In this document: positions 35,923 through 47,547 of the stretch, one piece after another
How the letters are laid out: every line of letters starts with the position of its first letter
Position numbering within the stretch: position 1 is the stretch's first letter
From: Cheiracanthium punctorium
Lineage: Eukaryota > Arthropoda > Arachnida > Araneae > Cheiracanthiidae
NCBI GenBank assembly: GCA_038373885.1
Contig: JAWZYV010000771.1
Location: forward strand, 682,001-746,000
Direction: 5' to 3'
DNA: 64,000 bases
Program-made: the position numbers and the translations under genes
The notes under the pieces: generated by a model
The model's input: the letters and a program-made list of their open reading frames with translations, nothing else
What the model was told of the DNA's origin: nothing
Database searches by the model: none

Positions 35923-37365
35923 ACGAGAGGCTGGGCATAGCGGATTAAATTGCTCTCTGGCGATTTGGCGTGCAGTCAGACTCCGTTGGCAAGAGTCGTT
36001 TCTCGCGCTGTTATACACTGCACGCTAGGGGTTGCCGCCCGCACCGCCCAGTTGATCCGCGAAAAACAGTAGAGCTTCCACATTCTTTTTCTGTTGCAGT
36101 ATATTTACATACACTGCTATGGAATAGAAGTAAGGTGTTAGAGGGGGAGTGGGGTGGGTTTTTAAAAAGTACATATTTATTTATGCAATAACAATAATGG
36201 AAAATTGGGAAATTCAACGTTTGAGCATGAAATTTTATCTCGCAGTTATTTACAGTTTTCTTGTTATCTTTTTATTTTTTCTTAATGTTTTACTTCTTTC
36301 TTGCCTTTGCCATTGGAAAAAAAAAAAAAAGACAAAATGTCATTGACAATACAAGAAATTTCCAGATTTCACCGTTCATTTTTTTTTTTTTTTTTTTTTC
36401 CCTGTCTTTATACATAGACAATGTTTTGACTGAATTACAGTAAGTTGTATTTAAAACAAATAAGAAATCTTTTGCGGTTTAAAACAACAGTAAAAAAATT
36501 ATCTAGAATTTTCTTTCTCATTTAATTTTAAGTTTTTAGCTATTTACCTTATTAATTTTTCACTGAAACAAAATGGTCCAAAGAAAGTCTTAAAAAATCG
36601 TTCTTGAATACGAATTAGTTTTTTCTTTCATTGAATTAGTAGTTTGTGCTTGATTAAAAGAATTTAGCATTTTATAAATATAGATTATATGTAAATGAAC
36701 TTTACACAAAGTTTAACATTTACTTTCTTACCGTTACAAAGACGAGCGGTTATTATTCTTTGTTGTTACACACATTATTGCTAGCCCATATTAATCTTTC
36801 AGTATCCTACAAGAATCAGTAATGCAATTTTCGTCCTCGCTTCAATCTGCATCCATGGGAACATATAGGTTTAAACCCGAAGAGTTTATCTGCATCTATA
36901 ATCCATATCTATTAATTGCTAAAACCCCGGACTAAACATTTAATAAAGAAGGGTTTTCTCTAATCGTATGTAAATTCATACAAAAGCCAAATGATGATTG
37001 CTTTTTAACTGTTCACTGTTTCTTTTTTATTTCCGTAACATATTACCTTCAAATCTAAAATTTTTTATTCATATTTAAATGCATGCATTTAAATATGAAT
37101 AAAAATTTTAGATTTGTAATTTTAGACTGCAATTTTAAATGCATTAAAATATATATTTAGAACAATTAATCAACAAATAAAATAAAAAAATATTAGAAAA
37201 AGAACATGGAATTTCTAACTCGTTTTTCGCGGATCAACTTGCGGTGCGGTCGGCAACCCCTAGCGTGCAGTGTATAACAGCGGGAGAAACGACTCTTGCC
37301 AAAGGAGTCTGACTGCACGCCAAATCGCCAGAGAGCAATTTAATCCGCTATGCCCAGCCTCTCGT
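35923..37365. mobile_element. Mutator-like (MULE-type) non-autonomous element, 1443 bp
   Basis: Terminal inverted repeats of about 145 bp (35923-36067 and 37222-37365) start ACGAGAGGCTGGGCATAGCG and differ at only a few positions. They are flanked by a perfect 9-bp duplication, ATGAACTAC, at 35914-35922 and 37366-37374. Long terminal repeats with a 9-bp duplication point to the Mutator superfamily. The internal 1.15 kb is AT-rich, has no transposase and holds a large palindrome at 37051-37115. Confidence 0.85.
37051..37115. repeat. 65-bp near-perfect AT palindrome
   Basis: It reads AAATCTAAAATTTTTTATTC towards a centre AAATGCATGCATTT and back; the arms differ by one T. It lies inside the Mutator-like element. 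Confidence 0.95.
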
Positions 37366-37640
37366 ATGAACTACGAACAGTTACAATACTGATTGTCAAC
37401 GTTATATTTTATTACTGAAATAATATTTGCAGTTATTTATTTGAACTACACACAAAGTGTCCAACCTTTACGGAATATAACAAACCACTTTTCCTAAACA
37501 GTAAAATTTGTATTGAAATATAGCGGAAGCTCACAGGAAAAGGGTACCTCAGTCAGTCAGTTGACACTTCGATGATAACCCAGTTTCAACGATTTTAGTA
37601 AATTGAGAAAAATCTGTAAAGAATTTGCTGTTTTGAAAAA
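37366..37640. other. flank between MULE and satellite
   Basis: It holds one degenerate satellite block (CCAACCTTTACGGAATATAA at about 37459), so the array probably once extended here. Confidence 0.5.
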
Positions 37641-40600
37641 GTGGTGAATTATATTCCGTGGAGGTTGGTGACTCTGTAAAAATACACAAACAGCTAATTT
37701 AGTCTCCAGAAATATCCGGGTGAATTGAAATTGAAGAGAGAAGGGAGTGGATAGAGGCAGAATCTAATAAATGTATCCTCCTACTTTCAAATCAAATAGT
37801 AAAATATTTATGAACTAATTAAATTCGAAAATTACAAGTGAACAACGGAGAAAGGGGGGGGATGCCGAATACTGATTTTTATTTACAAGAAAATTTTATG
37901 CCAGGAAACAACTTTTCCAGCCACCTCTACGGAATATATTCAAACAACTTTTCCACCAACCTCTACGGAATATATTCAAAAGTGGTGAATTATATTCCGT
38001 GGAGGTTGGTGACTCTCTAAAAATACACAAACAGCTAATTCAGTCTCCAGAAATATCCGGGTGAATTGAAATTGAAGAGAGAAGGGCGTGGATAGAGGCG
38101 GAATCAAATAAATGTATCCTCCTACTTTCAAATCAAATAGTAAAATATTTATGAACTAAGTAAATTCGATAATTACAAGTGAACAACGGAGAAAGGGGGG
38201 GGGATGCTGAATACTGATTTTTATTTACAAGAAAATTTTATGCCAGGAAACAACTTTTCCAGCCACCTCTACGGAATATATTCAAACAACTTTTCCACCA
38301 ACCTCTACGGAATATATTCAAAAGTGGTGAATTATATTCCGTAGAGGTTGGTGACTCTGTAAAAATACACAAACAGCTAATTTAGTCTCCAGAAATATCC
38401 GGGTGAATTGAAATTGCAGAGAGAAGGGCGTGGATAGAGGCGGAATCAAATAAATGTATCCTCCTACTTTCAAATCAAATAATAAAATATTTATGAACTA
38501 AGTAAATTCGAAAATTACAAGTGAACAACGGAGAAAGGGGGGGGGATGCTGCTATTTATTAAGAAAATTTAAAGAACTAATTAATCTAGTGGTTCCGTTT
38601 TTCCTTTTCGTTTATTGAATTAGTTAACAACATTTTTATACATGCAGCCACTCCTCACCCCCTCAAATTAAAGAAAACACACGTACTACTAAATAGAGGG
38701 GAAGATTACATATGAACAAAGTAGAAAAAATACTGATTTTTATTTACAAGAAAAAATTTATGCCAGGAAACAACTTTTCCAGCCACCTCTACGGAATATA
38801 TTCAAACAAGTTTTTCACCAACCTCTACGGAATATATTCAAAAAAGTTTTCCACCAACCTCTACGGAATATATTCAAAAGTGGTGAATTATATTCAGTAG
38901 AGGTTGGTGACTCTGTAAAAATACACAAACAGCTAATTTAGTCTCCAGAAATATCCGGGTGAATTGAAATTGAAGAGAGAAGGGCGTGGATAGAGGCGGA
39001 CTCAAATAAATGTATCCTCCTACTTTCAAATCAAATAGTAAAATATTTATGAACTAAGTAAATTCGAAAATTACAAGTGAACAACGGAGAAAGGGGGGGG
39101 GATGCTGAATACTGATTTTTATTTACAAGAAAAATTTATGCCAGGAAACAACTTTTCCAGCCACCTCTACGGAATATATTCAAACAACTTTTCCACCAAC
39201 CTCTACGGAATATATTCAAAAGTGGTGAATTATATTCCGTAGAGGTTGGTGACTCTGTAAAAATACACAAACAGCTAATTTAGTCTCCAGAAATATCCGG
39301 GTGAATTGAAATTGAAGAGAGAAGGGCGTGGATAGAGGCGGACTCAAATAAATGTATCCTCCAACTTTCAAATCAAATAGTAAAATATTTATGAACTAAG
39401 TAAATTCGAAAGTTACAAGTGAACAACGGAGAAAGGGGGGGGGGATGCTGAATACTGATTTTTATTTACAAGAAAAATTTATGCCAGGAAACAACTTTTC
39501 CAGCCACCTCTACGGAATATATTCAAACAACTTTTCCACCAACCTCTACGGAATATATTCAAAAGTGGTGAATTATATTCCGTGGAGGTTGGTGACTCTG
39601 TAAAAATACACAAACAGCTAATTCAGTCTCCAGAAATATCCGGGTGAATTGAAATTGAAGAGAGAAGGGCGTGGATAGAGGCGGAATCAAATAAATGTAT
39701 CCTCCTACTTTCAAATCAAATAGTAAAATATTTATGAACTAAGTAAATTCGATAATTACAAGTGAACAACGGAGAAAGGGGGGGGGATGCTGAATACTGA
39801 TTTTTATTTACAAGAAAATTTTATGCCAGGAAACAACTTTTCCAGCCACCTCTACGGAATATATTCAAACAACTTTTCCACCAACCTCTACGGAATATAT
39901 TCAAAAGTGGTGAATTATATTCCGTAGAGGTTGGTGACTCTGTAAAAATACACAAACAGCTAATTTAGTCTCCAGAAATATCCGGGTGAATTGAAATTGC
40001 AGAGAGAAGGGCGTGGATAGAGGCGGAATCAAATAAATGTATCCTCCTACTTTCAAATCAAATAATAAAATATTTATGAACTAAGTAAATTCGAAAATTA
40101 CAAGTGAACAAGAGAAAGGGGGGGGGATGCTGCTATTTATTAAGAAAATTTAAAGAACTAATTAATCTAGTGGTTCCGTTTTTCCTTTTCGTTTATTGAT
40201 TTAGTTAACAACATTTTTATACATGCAGCCACTCCTCACCCCCTCAAATTAAAGAAAACACACGTACTACTAAATAGAGGGGAAGATTACATATGAACAA
40301 AGTAGAAAAAATACTGATTTTTATTTACAAGAAAAAATTTATGCCAGGAAACAACTTTTCCAGCCACCTCTACGGAATATATTCAAACAAGTTTTTCACC
40401 AACCTCTACGGAATATATTCAAAAAAGTTTTCCACCAACCTCTACGGAATATATTCAAAAGTGGTGAATTATATTCAGTAGAGGTTGGTGACTCTGTAAA
40501 AATACACAAACAGCTAATTTAGTCTCCAGAAATATCCGGGTGAATTGAAATTGAAGAGAGAAGGGCGTGGATAGAGGCGGACTCAAATAAATGTATCCTC

Positions 40601-41602
40601 CTACTTTCAAATCAAATAGTAAAATATTTATGAACTAAGTAAATTCGAAAATTACAAGTGAACAACGGAGAAAGGGGGGGGGGATGCTGAATACTGATTT
40701 TTATTTACAAGAAAAATTTATGCCAGGAAACAACTTTTCCAGCCACCTCTACGGAATATATTCAAACAACTTTTCCACCAACCTCTACGGAATATATTCA
40801 AAAGTGGTGAATTATATTCCGTAGAGGTTGGTGACTCTGTAAAAATACACAAACAGCTAATTTAGTCTCCAGAAATATCCGGGTGAATTGAAATTGAAGA
40901 GAGAGGGCGTGGATAGAGGCGGACTCAAATAAATGTATCCTCCTACTTTCAAATCAAATAGTAAAATATTTATGAACTAAGTAAATTGGATAATTACAAG
41001 TGAACAACGGAGAATGGGGGGGGGGATGCTGAATACTGATTTTTATTTACAAGAAAAATTTATGCCAGGAAACAACTTTTCCAGCCACCTCTACGGAATA
41101 TATTCAAACAACTTTTCCACCAACCTCTACGGAATATATTCAAAAGTGGTGAATTATATTCCGTAGAGGTTGGTGACTCTGTAAAAATACACAAACAGCT
41201 AATTTAGTCTCCAGAAATATCCGGGTGAATTGAAATTGAAGAGAGAGGGCGTGGATAGAGGCGGACTCAAATATATGTATCCTCCTACTTTCAAATCAAA
41301 TAGTAAAATATTTGTGAACAAAGTAAATTCGAAAATTACAAGTGAACAACGGAGAAAGGGGGGGGGGATGCTGCTATTTATTAAGAAAATTTAAAGAACA
41401 AATAATCAGTGGTTCCGTTTTTCCTTTTCGTTTATTGATTTAGTTAACAACATTTTTATATATGCAGCCACTCCTCACCCCCTCAAATTAAAGAAAACAC
41501 ACGTACTACTAAATAGAGGGGAAGATTACATATGAACAAAGTAGAAAAAATACTGATTTTTATTTACAAGAAAAAATTTAAGCCAGGAAGCAACTTTTCC
41601 GG
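37641..41602. repeat. higher-order tandem satellite, about 342-bp (A) and 555-bp (B) units
   Basis: The landmark GTGGTGAATTATATTC recurs at 37641, 37982, 38324, 38880, 39222, 39565, 39907, 40461, 40804 and 41146. Unit lengths are 341, 342, 556, 342, 343, 342, 554, 343 and 342, then a truncated unit, giving the order A A B A A A B A A B'. The A-A-A-B block repeats at about 1582 bp. B units carry about 180 extra bases (starting TGCTGCTATTTATTAAGAAA) plus one more 36-bp subrepeat. Each unit has a G-run of 7-10, two or three 36-bp subrepeats ending CTCTACGGAATATATTCA, and a hairpin joining the last subrepeat to its reverse complement. Copies are near-identical. Confidence 0.97.
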
Positions 41603-41663
41603 CAACTTGTTGATTCACTGGCATATTTCTTTTCATCTTTTGACTTGGTAGTAATATTTATAT

Positions 41664-41690
41664 GCACACACACACACACACACACACATA
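41664..41690. repeat. CA microsatellite
   Basis: About 12 units of CA, shortly after the satellite edge. Confidence 0.95.
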
Positions 41691-41763
41691 CACATATATA
41701 TTCCCTATATCCCTATAGGACATATCCCAATAGGAAAACTGAAATGTTTGTTTGTGTACGATT

Positions 41764-41951
41764 CAGTGGCGGATTAATGCTAGTTTGTCGGGGGGTGGGG
41801 GGGATGGTTAGCTTGTCGGTGGGGGCGGTTAGTTAGAAGACTGACCTACTTTACATCTATTTTATGGAAGTAAAGTAGGATGTTTTACATTAATTTCTTT
41901 TTTCTCGGGGGTATCGCTCCCTCCGCCCCCCCCCCCTTTCATCCGCCCTTG
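41764..41951. mobile_element. hAT-like MITE with G/C-run arms, second family
   Basis: It begins CAGTGGCGGATTAATGCTAG followed by a G-run and ends with a C-run and CATCCGCCCTTG. The same family occurs in reverse at 42645-42803. The flanks do not show a clean 8-bp duplication here. Confidence 0.6.
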
Positions 41952-42500
41952 CCCCCTACTGATCACTGATGCCAACATAGATATTCGTTTACATAGTTTG
42001 GATAATTGCTGTTTTTTGTACTAAATATTTGGATAGCTTAAAAATAATAAGGTTTGAATTGCAAGCGAGTTTTAATATCTAATTCATATTTATGCATAAT
42101 CTAGAATTATGAATAACTTATTCAAGTGTGCTTTATTCAAGTGTGCTACCATTATTTTTTGATGGAAAAAATTTCAAACTTATTTAGAATGTCTGGCTAT
42201 AATTACTACATTTTTAAAAATAGTTGATGCAAGTGTGCTTACTTTGATATTTTATGCTCTAATTGTGTACTTAATAATTGTGATTTTTTGTTTACTTATA
42301 ATATTGGCTATATACATTTGATCAAAATGGATGAATGCGTATATAATTAAATCTCATGGAATTTCATATTTTTCTCTTAGATAAATTAATATTTATAAAT
42401 AAAATGTTTCATCAGTTATTAAAAATACTTCTTTACCATAAGCCAAGCTATGCTAACGTAAATGAATGATCTACTGGAGTGCTTTCGCTAATATAACGAT
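41952..42500. other. AT-rich stretch
   Basis: It contains a short duplication of TTATTCAAGTGTGCT near 42119-42148. Nothing else supported. Confidence 0.4.
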
Positions 42501-42644
42501 GGGTCTCAGCGGAACATTCAAAGATCCATGTTGAGAAACAACAACCCTGATCACAAGTTTTCTCTGTTGTCTCTTCTGTTTGATTGTGTGAATGAACAGG
42601 TTAAACCCGGGTTTCTGATTAAATATGAAACCCCTCTCTCATAC

Positions 42645-42803
42645 CAAGGACGGATTAAAGGGGGGAGGCAGAGGGGGCGACCGCCCCCCCCGAGAGAAAA
42701 GAAATTAATGTAAAAGATCCTATTTTATTTCCATAAAATGGATGTATACCTCAATCTTCTAACTAACCGCCCCCCCCGACAAACTTGCATTAATCAGCCA
42801 CTG
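42645..42803. mobile_element. hAT-like MITE, reverse orientation of 41764-41951
   Basis: It starts CAAGGACGGATTAAAGGGGG and ends CATTAATCAGCCACTG. The flanks TCTCATAC (42637-42644) and TCTCATGT (42804-42811) match at six of eight positions, a decayed 8-bp target duplication. Confidence 0.65.
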
Positions 42804-42811
42804 TCTCATGT

Positions 42812-43294
42812 ACTCATCCACTGTCGCTGTAAAGCGAGAGGGGGGGGGGGCATAAGCAGGCTTCACTATAATTATCCCGCCCCCAATTGAAACTTTTACA
42901 AATTCACTATTCCGCACATTGGCGTGGCTTAATTAGATTAAAATTTAATTTGTGCAAGATGTTCTGAGTTCTGCATCATTTCTAACAAAATTCAAAGATT
43001 TATGTAATTTCAAAAGCAAATGAAACTCCCATCAACCATGCATATTACATTTACTAAGTTCCGGAAATAAATAAATAAAAATGAATATTATTTGTTATGT
43101 CAGATTGTATATACGGATTAAAACTGAATTTTTATCATTTCACATGCACATATGAGTTAATATGGTAACTAATAGACGTACTAATATTGTAATATGCAAC
43201 TAATTGTTGTTATTATTAATATTAATTTTCAATAAAATAATATTAATGTTACTAAAAATATGGTAACAAAATCGCAGTCTTTAATTTTACGAGA
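42812..43294. other. AT-rich stretch with G-run
   Basis: No gene supported. Confidence 0.4.
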
Positions 43295-43393
43295 GACGCG
43301 AGACGAGACAGGCAATTTCTCTGCGGGACGAGACGAGGCAGAGGTTTACCACTGCTAGACGAGACGAGATAGCCCTGTTTCTCGTCTCGCGTC
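43295..43393. repeat. inverted repeat of GACGCGAGACGAGA arms
   Basis: The left arm GACGCGAGACGAGACAGG pairs with the right arm CCCTGTTTCTCGTCTCGCGTC. Two more CGAGACGAG-type blocks lie between. Probably a small foldback element. Confidence 0.8.
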
Positions 43394-44097
43394 CATCGCT
43401 AAATGCTACAAATTTTTGGAGTGGTCTTGAGGGTTAGGCTAATATTCGTATTCTACACGTCGAATAATTAAACTTTGCATTTTGTTGCATGTAAATCGAT
43501 TAACTAGAACGGGGGATACGGAATTTTTGGTTTGCCCCAATTGTTTACCATAGGGTTCGGCGATTTCTTGCGCAATATTAGTGGTATCACTTAGCTGATT
43601 GCAGTTTTGAGGACTCATGTTTGTCGCCAAATATGCAGATGCTCGTAACTAAGTCGCCAAGCTTGGTGACATTTGACAGGATTTTATGAATGGGGCCTGT
43701 AATATTTGCTTCTTTACATTAATTAGAATTGCACAATAGCGTTACTATTATACAATCACATCACTAGAGACTTCTGGAAAGTACTACTAAAGGAATCTTC
43801 TCAAAGCATGTGCGAAAAGTATGAAAGTGCAGCTAGCCCGACACCTGTGGGTGTCAGAGACCTTTACTGAAAGTGATTTAAAAGGTTGAACCACTGCAAC
43901 AGCTGCTAATTCAAAAGTATAAATATATAGCTACGACACACATTCACAGCTGTACATAGTCGACGTTTTCTCGCTTGTTTTGAGAAGCCTGATTTTTAAA
44001 ACCGTTTGTGCATTCTTCATTGTTGCACGCTGAGAAGCAACTTTGAGTCTCGCTGATTTCCACTCTTTTTTTAGACTGTGGGGATTTTACTGTTTAG
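43394..44097. other. stretch without genes
   Basis: It contains another dyad of the repeat family, AGTCGCCAAGCTTGGTGAC, near 43650. No gene supported. Confidence 0.4.
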
Positions 44098-44357
44098 CCC
44101 CATAGCGCCCAACTTTTTTCAGGACATTCTCCAATTTATGCTGATGCTAGAAGTGACAAATAAATTTCAGACATTTGTGTAGTACGAAGAATGTATTTCT
44201 TTTTCTAAAAATATTAATAAGACAGTAAACGATTTTCATTTTACTATCTTATCGCTGAATATCTGATTTATTATTCGAGAAATTAAGATAGGAAAATGAA
44301 TTAATACTTAAATATTTTTTTCGACTTTCTAAAAATAGATCGCTGGACGTTAATGGG
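44098..44357. mobile_element. probable piggyBac-like MITE, 260 bp
   Basis: The right end reads inward as TTAA CCCATTAACGTCCAGCGATC. The left end reads CCCCATAGCGCCCAACTTTT after TTTAG, a decayed TTAA. Similarity between the arms is short, so this is a moderate call. Confidence 0.5.
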
Positions 44358-44611
44358 TTAAGAAATACAGCATTTGAAGAAGCTTCTGTAAATAGCTGAC
44401 TGTCATAAGTGAGTTATTGTTTGTTAATTTCTGTGAATTGTGTAGTGAAGATTGTTCGTCGAATTTTTATAACCAATAAAATCTGTATTTAATCCTTCCA
44501 ACTGAACTGTTTATTAAAGCTTTTTATATGAAGTGGATTTTTAAGCTACGTATAATAATATATGTACATTGACATATTCATATAAATTATATATACATTT
44601 ATATGTTCATA

Positions 44612-45044
44612 TGCCGCCCAGGTGATGTAGTGGCTTAAGAAACGTTCTGTCGTGATCGTGTTACCTGTTTTCTGAGTTCTTTCAAATTCCGAAAGGAGCG
44701 ACCGTTCTGCAATCTTTTTTCATAATAGAAATGGAACATGACCCTCCTTCAAAAAAGAAGCACAACAACGCATTAAATTAGAATGTTTACAGCAACAGTT
44801 CGGCGATGACTGGAGAAGCATGAACAGAAATGTCATAGTTCTATCATGCCTTGCGTCCGGGTTCGAATTCACGCTTGGGTATGGATCAGATGTTCGGTTC
44901 TGTTCCTTCATAGGAGATAACACTGGCTACCCACTGGGTATCCCCATAATAAAATGTCCGCAATACCTTTGGGCAGTTGTAGTGGACAATGCCTAATTGG
45001 CAAGGTCCCGCCCGTTGGGGAAAAAAAAAAAAAAAAAAAAAAAA
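44612..45044 (+). repeat. SINE-like retroposon with poly(A) tail
   Basis: The head GCCGCCCAGGTGATGTAGTG, followed by GCTTAAGAAACG, resembles a box A. GGGTTCGAATTC near 44870 resembles a box B, but the distance is too long for one promoter, so there may be an insertion or two fused pieces. It ends CGCCCGTTGGGG and about 25 A. Confidence 0.55.
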
Positions 45045-46179
45045 ATCATGCACCTCCGGGCTCTTTTGGTATAATTTTAAGACAAACGAAGAAAAATTTG
45101 CCGACTATCAAATTTATCTTAAATGCTAGGTGAAGCAATTTATCAATATTTTTTTCCCCTGGAAAATGTGTCGAAAAGAGATTCGAAAACCAATCAGCCG
45201 TAAACAAGTTAAACTCGTTATTTATTTCTGTAAGAAGAAGCTAAGGTTTTTTTTTTTGTGCTTTTGTAAGAGTTCTGTCCTTCAGGCAGTTGTGCAAAAC
45301 CCCATATTTAAGGAAATTGATTTAACCGTACATTTGGAAACATCGGGAAGAAAAAAAAATTAGGAGCTTTAATGGGCGTACTTTTTAATTTCTAGAAATT
45401 CGTAGAAATATTTTTTTCTGTAGGCGATGCAATTAACTGATAAATACTCAAAAAGAAAATTAAATCAATTGAGTTTTTTTTTTTTTTTTAATTGATGAAT
45501 CACAATATTTCTATAGGCACCCTTCAACTTTTTAAGTTGCTTCTACATTTTCAGTTTAAATTTTATTTTAAATGATTTATTTTTTCTTTTAGAGATCAGT
45601 GTTATTTATTTATTTATTTAAATCATCATGAAGGAGGTTTCATTTATTAATTTAAACACTACACATTTATATAGAATTTTGCATTTTTCACCGAACAGTA
45701 CAACATTAGTTATAAAATGTTAAACAAAGAAATGAACTGGGCACACATTTGCTTCTTGCATGTAATATTAAATTAAAATTAGGCTGATTAAGTTTGCGTA
45801 ATCTTTTCTGAATGAGAATAATTTATTTTCGGGAAATTGTCAAATTATTATCATTACAAATAAAATAATAATTAATTTTTTAGTTTAAATGACTTTGAAA
45901 AGATGGTGTGGAACTTCAACTGAAAAAGTTCTTTCATTTTCTCTGTCTTCAGAGAGTTTTCAAATTCATGGATCATCTCTCTATGGATCTTTCTAAAGCA
46001 AAAGTCTTCATTAGTGCAAAGCATTTTTAAATAAAATTTATGCTTCTTGCATTAAGAATTTTGCTGATATTGCCATTGGTATCGCAACCTGCAAATTAAT
46101 TGGGAGAGGGAGGGGGTAAAAAATACATTCTTTCAGTTGCGTAGTCATTGTTAGAGGCAGTGGGGGCCTGTCATTAGGG
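45045..46179. other. AT-rich stretch
   Basis: No recognised gene. A 77-codon open frame at 45130-45363 has no recognisable domain. Confidence 0.4.
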
Positions 46180-46187
46180 GCCAGAGG

Positions 46188-46350
46188 CAGGGGCGTAGCC
46201 AGGGGGGGGATATCGGGATATATCCCCCCCGAAATTTTTGTATTAGTGATGAAATTCCGTCTATTTATACACATATAAGTTCATACCCCCCCCCCGAAAT
46301 ATTTTCCAGGCGCATATCCCCCCCGAAAAATTTTCCTGGCTACGCGCCTG
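46188..46350. mobile_element. hAT-type MITE, 163 bp, 8-bp target duplication
   Basis: The ends are CAGGGGCGTAGCCAGG and CCTGGCTACGCGCCTG. GCCAGAGG is duplicated at 46180-46187 and 46351-46358. The right arm is partly doubled (two C-run plus CGAAA-TTTTCC blocks). Confidence 0.9.
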
Positions 46351-46358
46351 GCCAGAGG

Positions 46359-47101
46359 GGCCTGGCCCCACCCTCTAATTCTAAATTTCTTCTCATAATA
46401 TAACATAGTTATCTTTTAATAATGCTCTATGTGTATATAATTTCTCAATTTGAACTCTCAGTATAATTCTCTTTTATTAGCTGCAAGTTATATCATGGAT
46501 ATTTTAAATTTTCTTTAGGCTAATGTAAGCAGAAAGCTTTTTAAAGCGTCTTGCCCCAAAAGATATCACGAACACGTCCCCGTTAAACATTTGGATTTGA
46601 ACATTCTTATTATTAGAAACATCAGATCCCAAACAATAATGTCCAGCAGTCGTAAAAAGTTGAGTTTGACTCACCTCAAAGAGGGAGGAACATATTCTAC
46701 TGTATATTATGGCAAAGCTACTCGAGAATTATCTACCTAAGGAGGGTGCCTTCGGTGAGGGCCTTATTAAGGGGTTCTAGCAGATATTCAACGTTACATC
46801 TGCTGAAAACCGAAGAGAACTTCAGACAATTAGATCGATGGCCGCGAAGCCGGGCTCAAAGTGGGAGGAGGATGTGCTTTGCGCTGTGTTCCCGTATTTC
46901 TTCCCTTTATTTCTTCTTGTTCGGTGTTAGAACTTTCTTAGAGTAATTTACAGAGATTTCTTCGGTCCTCTCGGGTCCCTATCCCCAACCTAAATATTGA
47001 TGGGGATGTGTCCCCCAGGGTGCGACGCCCATGGATCTTGCAGACGCTTAAATCTAACCATTGCCGTCGAAAATTGATCCGATGGAAAGAACTCTTCTTT
47101 A
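46359..47101. other. stretch with a GC-rich block at 46730-47090
   Basis: The GC-rich part has two competing broken frames (one includes KPGSKWEEDVLCAVFPYFF) and looks like a decayed transposon coding fragment. No family assigned. Confidence 0.4.
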
Positions 47102-47547
47102 CCCTTTAACGCGCAGTGTTCCCGCTCTGGGAACACCAAACTCTGACGTTTTGACTGTTGCCAGTCACGAAGAATAGATTTGATTTCTATAAAAATAGTT
47201 GCGGGTGACAAAGCTCCACGAGAATCCTTTACATTTTTAGCACGTCATTTCCCGTAAAAAAATTGTCTCGGCTATTTTTAACAGCACTGACATCTGCTGA
47301 AAAATGGAAGAATGCGAGAACAGATGGATAGATTGCCCGATGCTGATAAAAGGGCCGCCGTTGCCATCGCTCGACTTAACTACCAGCAAGATGGCGGACG
47401 CACAGCCAGCTGTCGTAAAAAAAGGGTCTCTAGATCTGTGGCACGCGATGAACGTTTCGATCGTCCGCCATCTTGCTGGTAGTTAAGTCGAGCGATGGCA
47501 ACGGCTACCCTTTTTTCAGCATTGGGAAAGGGTTGCGCCTCAAAGGG
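47102..47547. mobile_element. piggyBac-like foldback MITE, complete (446 bp)
   Basis: It starts CCCTTTAACGCGCAGTGTTC and ends CGCCTCAAAGGG followed by TTAA at 47548-47551. Internally, GTTGCCATCGCTCGACTTAA and CTACCAGCAAGATGGCGGAC on the left are repeated inverted on the right, making a long foldback. No coding frame. Other copies lie at 1-76, 24046-24415 and 25902-26048. Confidence 0.85.

Noticed and set aside
38712..40481. Identical 62-codon frames with NNFSTNLYGIYS-type repeats as a possible silk or repeat protein
   Set aside because: They sit inside the satellite unit, are interrupted by G-runs and stops, and the in-frame repetition follows from the 36-bp subrepeat length.
37641..41602. 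CRISPR-like array
   Set aside because: Eukaryotic context, units of hundreds of bases that are identical throughout, with no unique spacers.
45130..45363. 77-codon + strand frame as a gene
   Set aside because: Lys/Phe-rich AT sequence bias, no domain, and it ends in an A-run.
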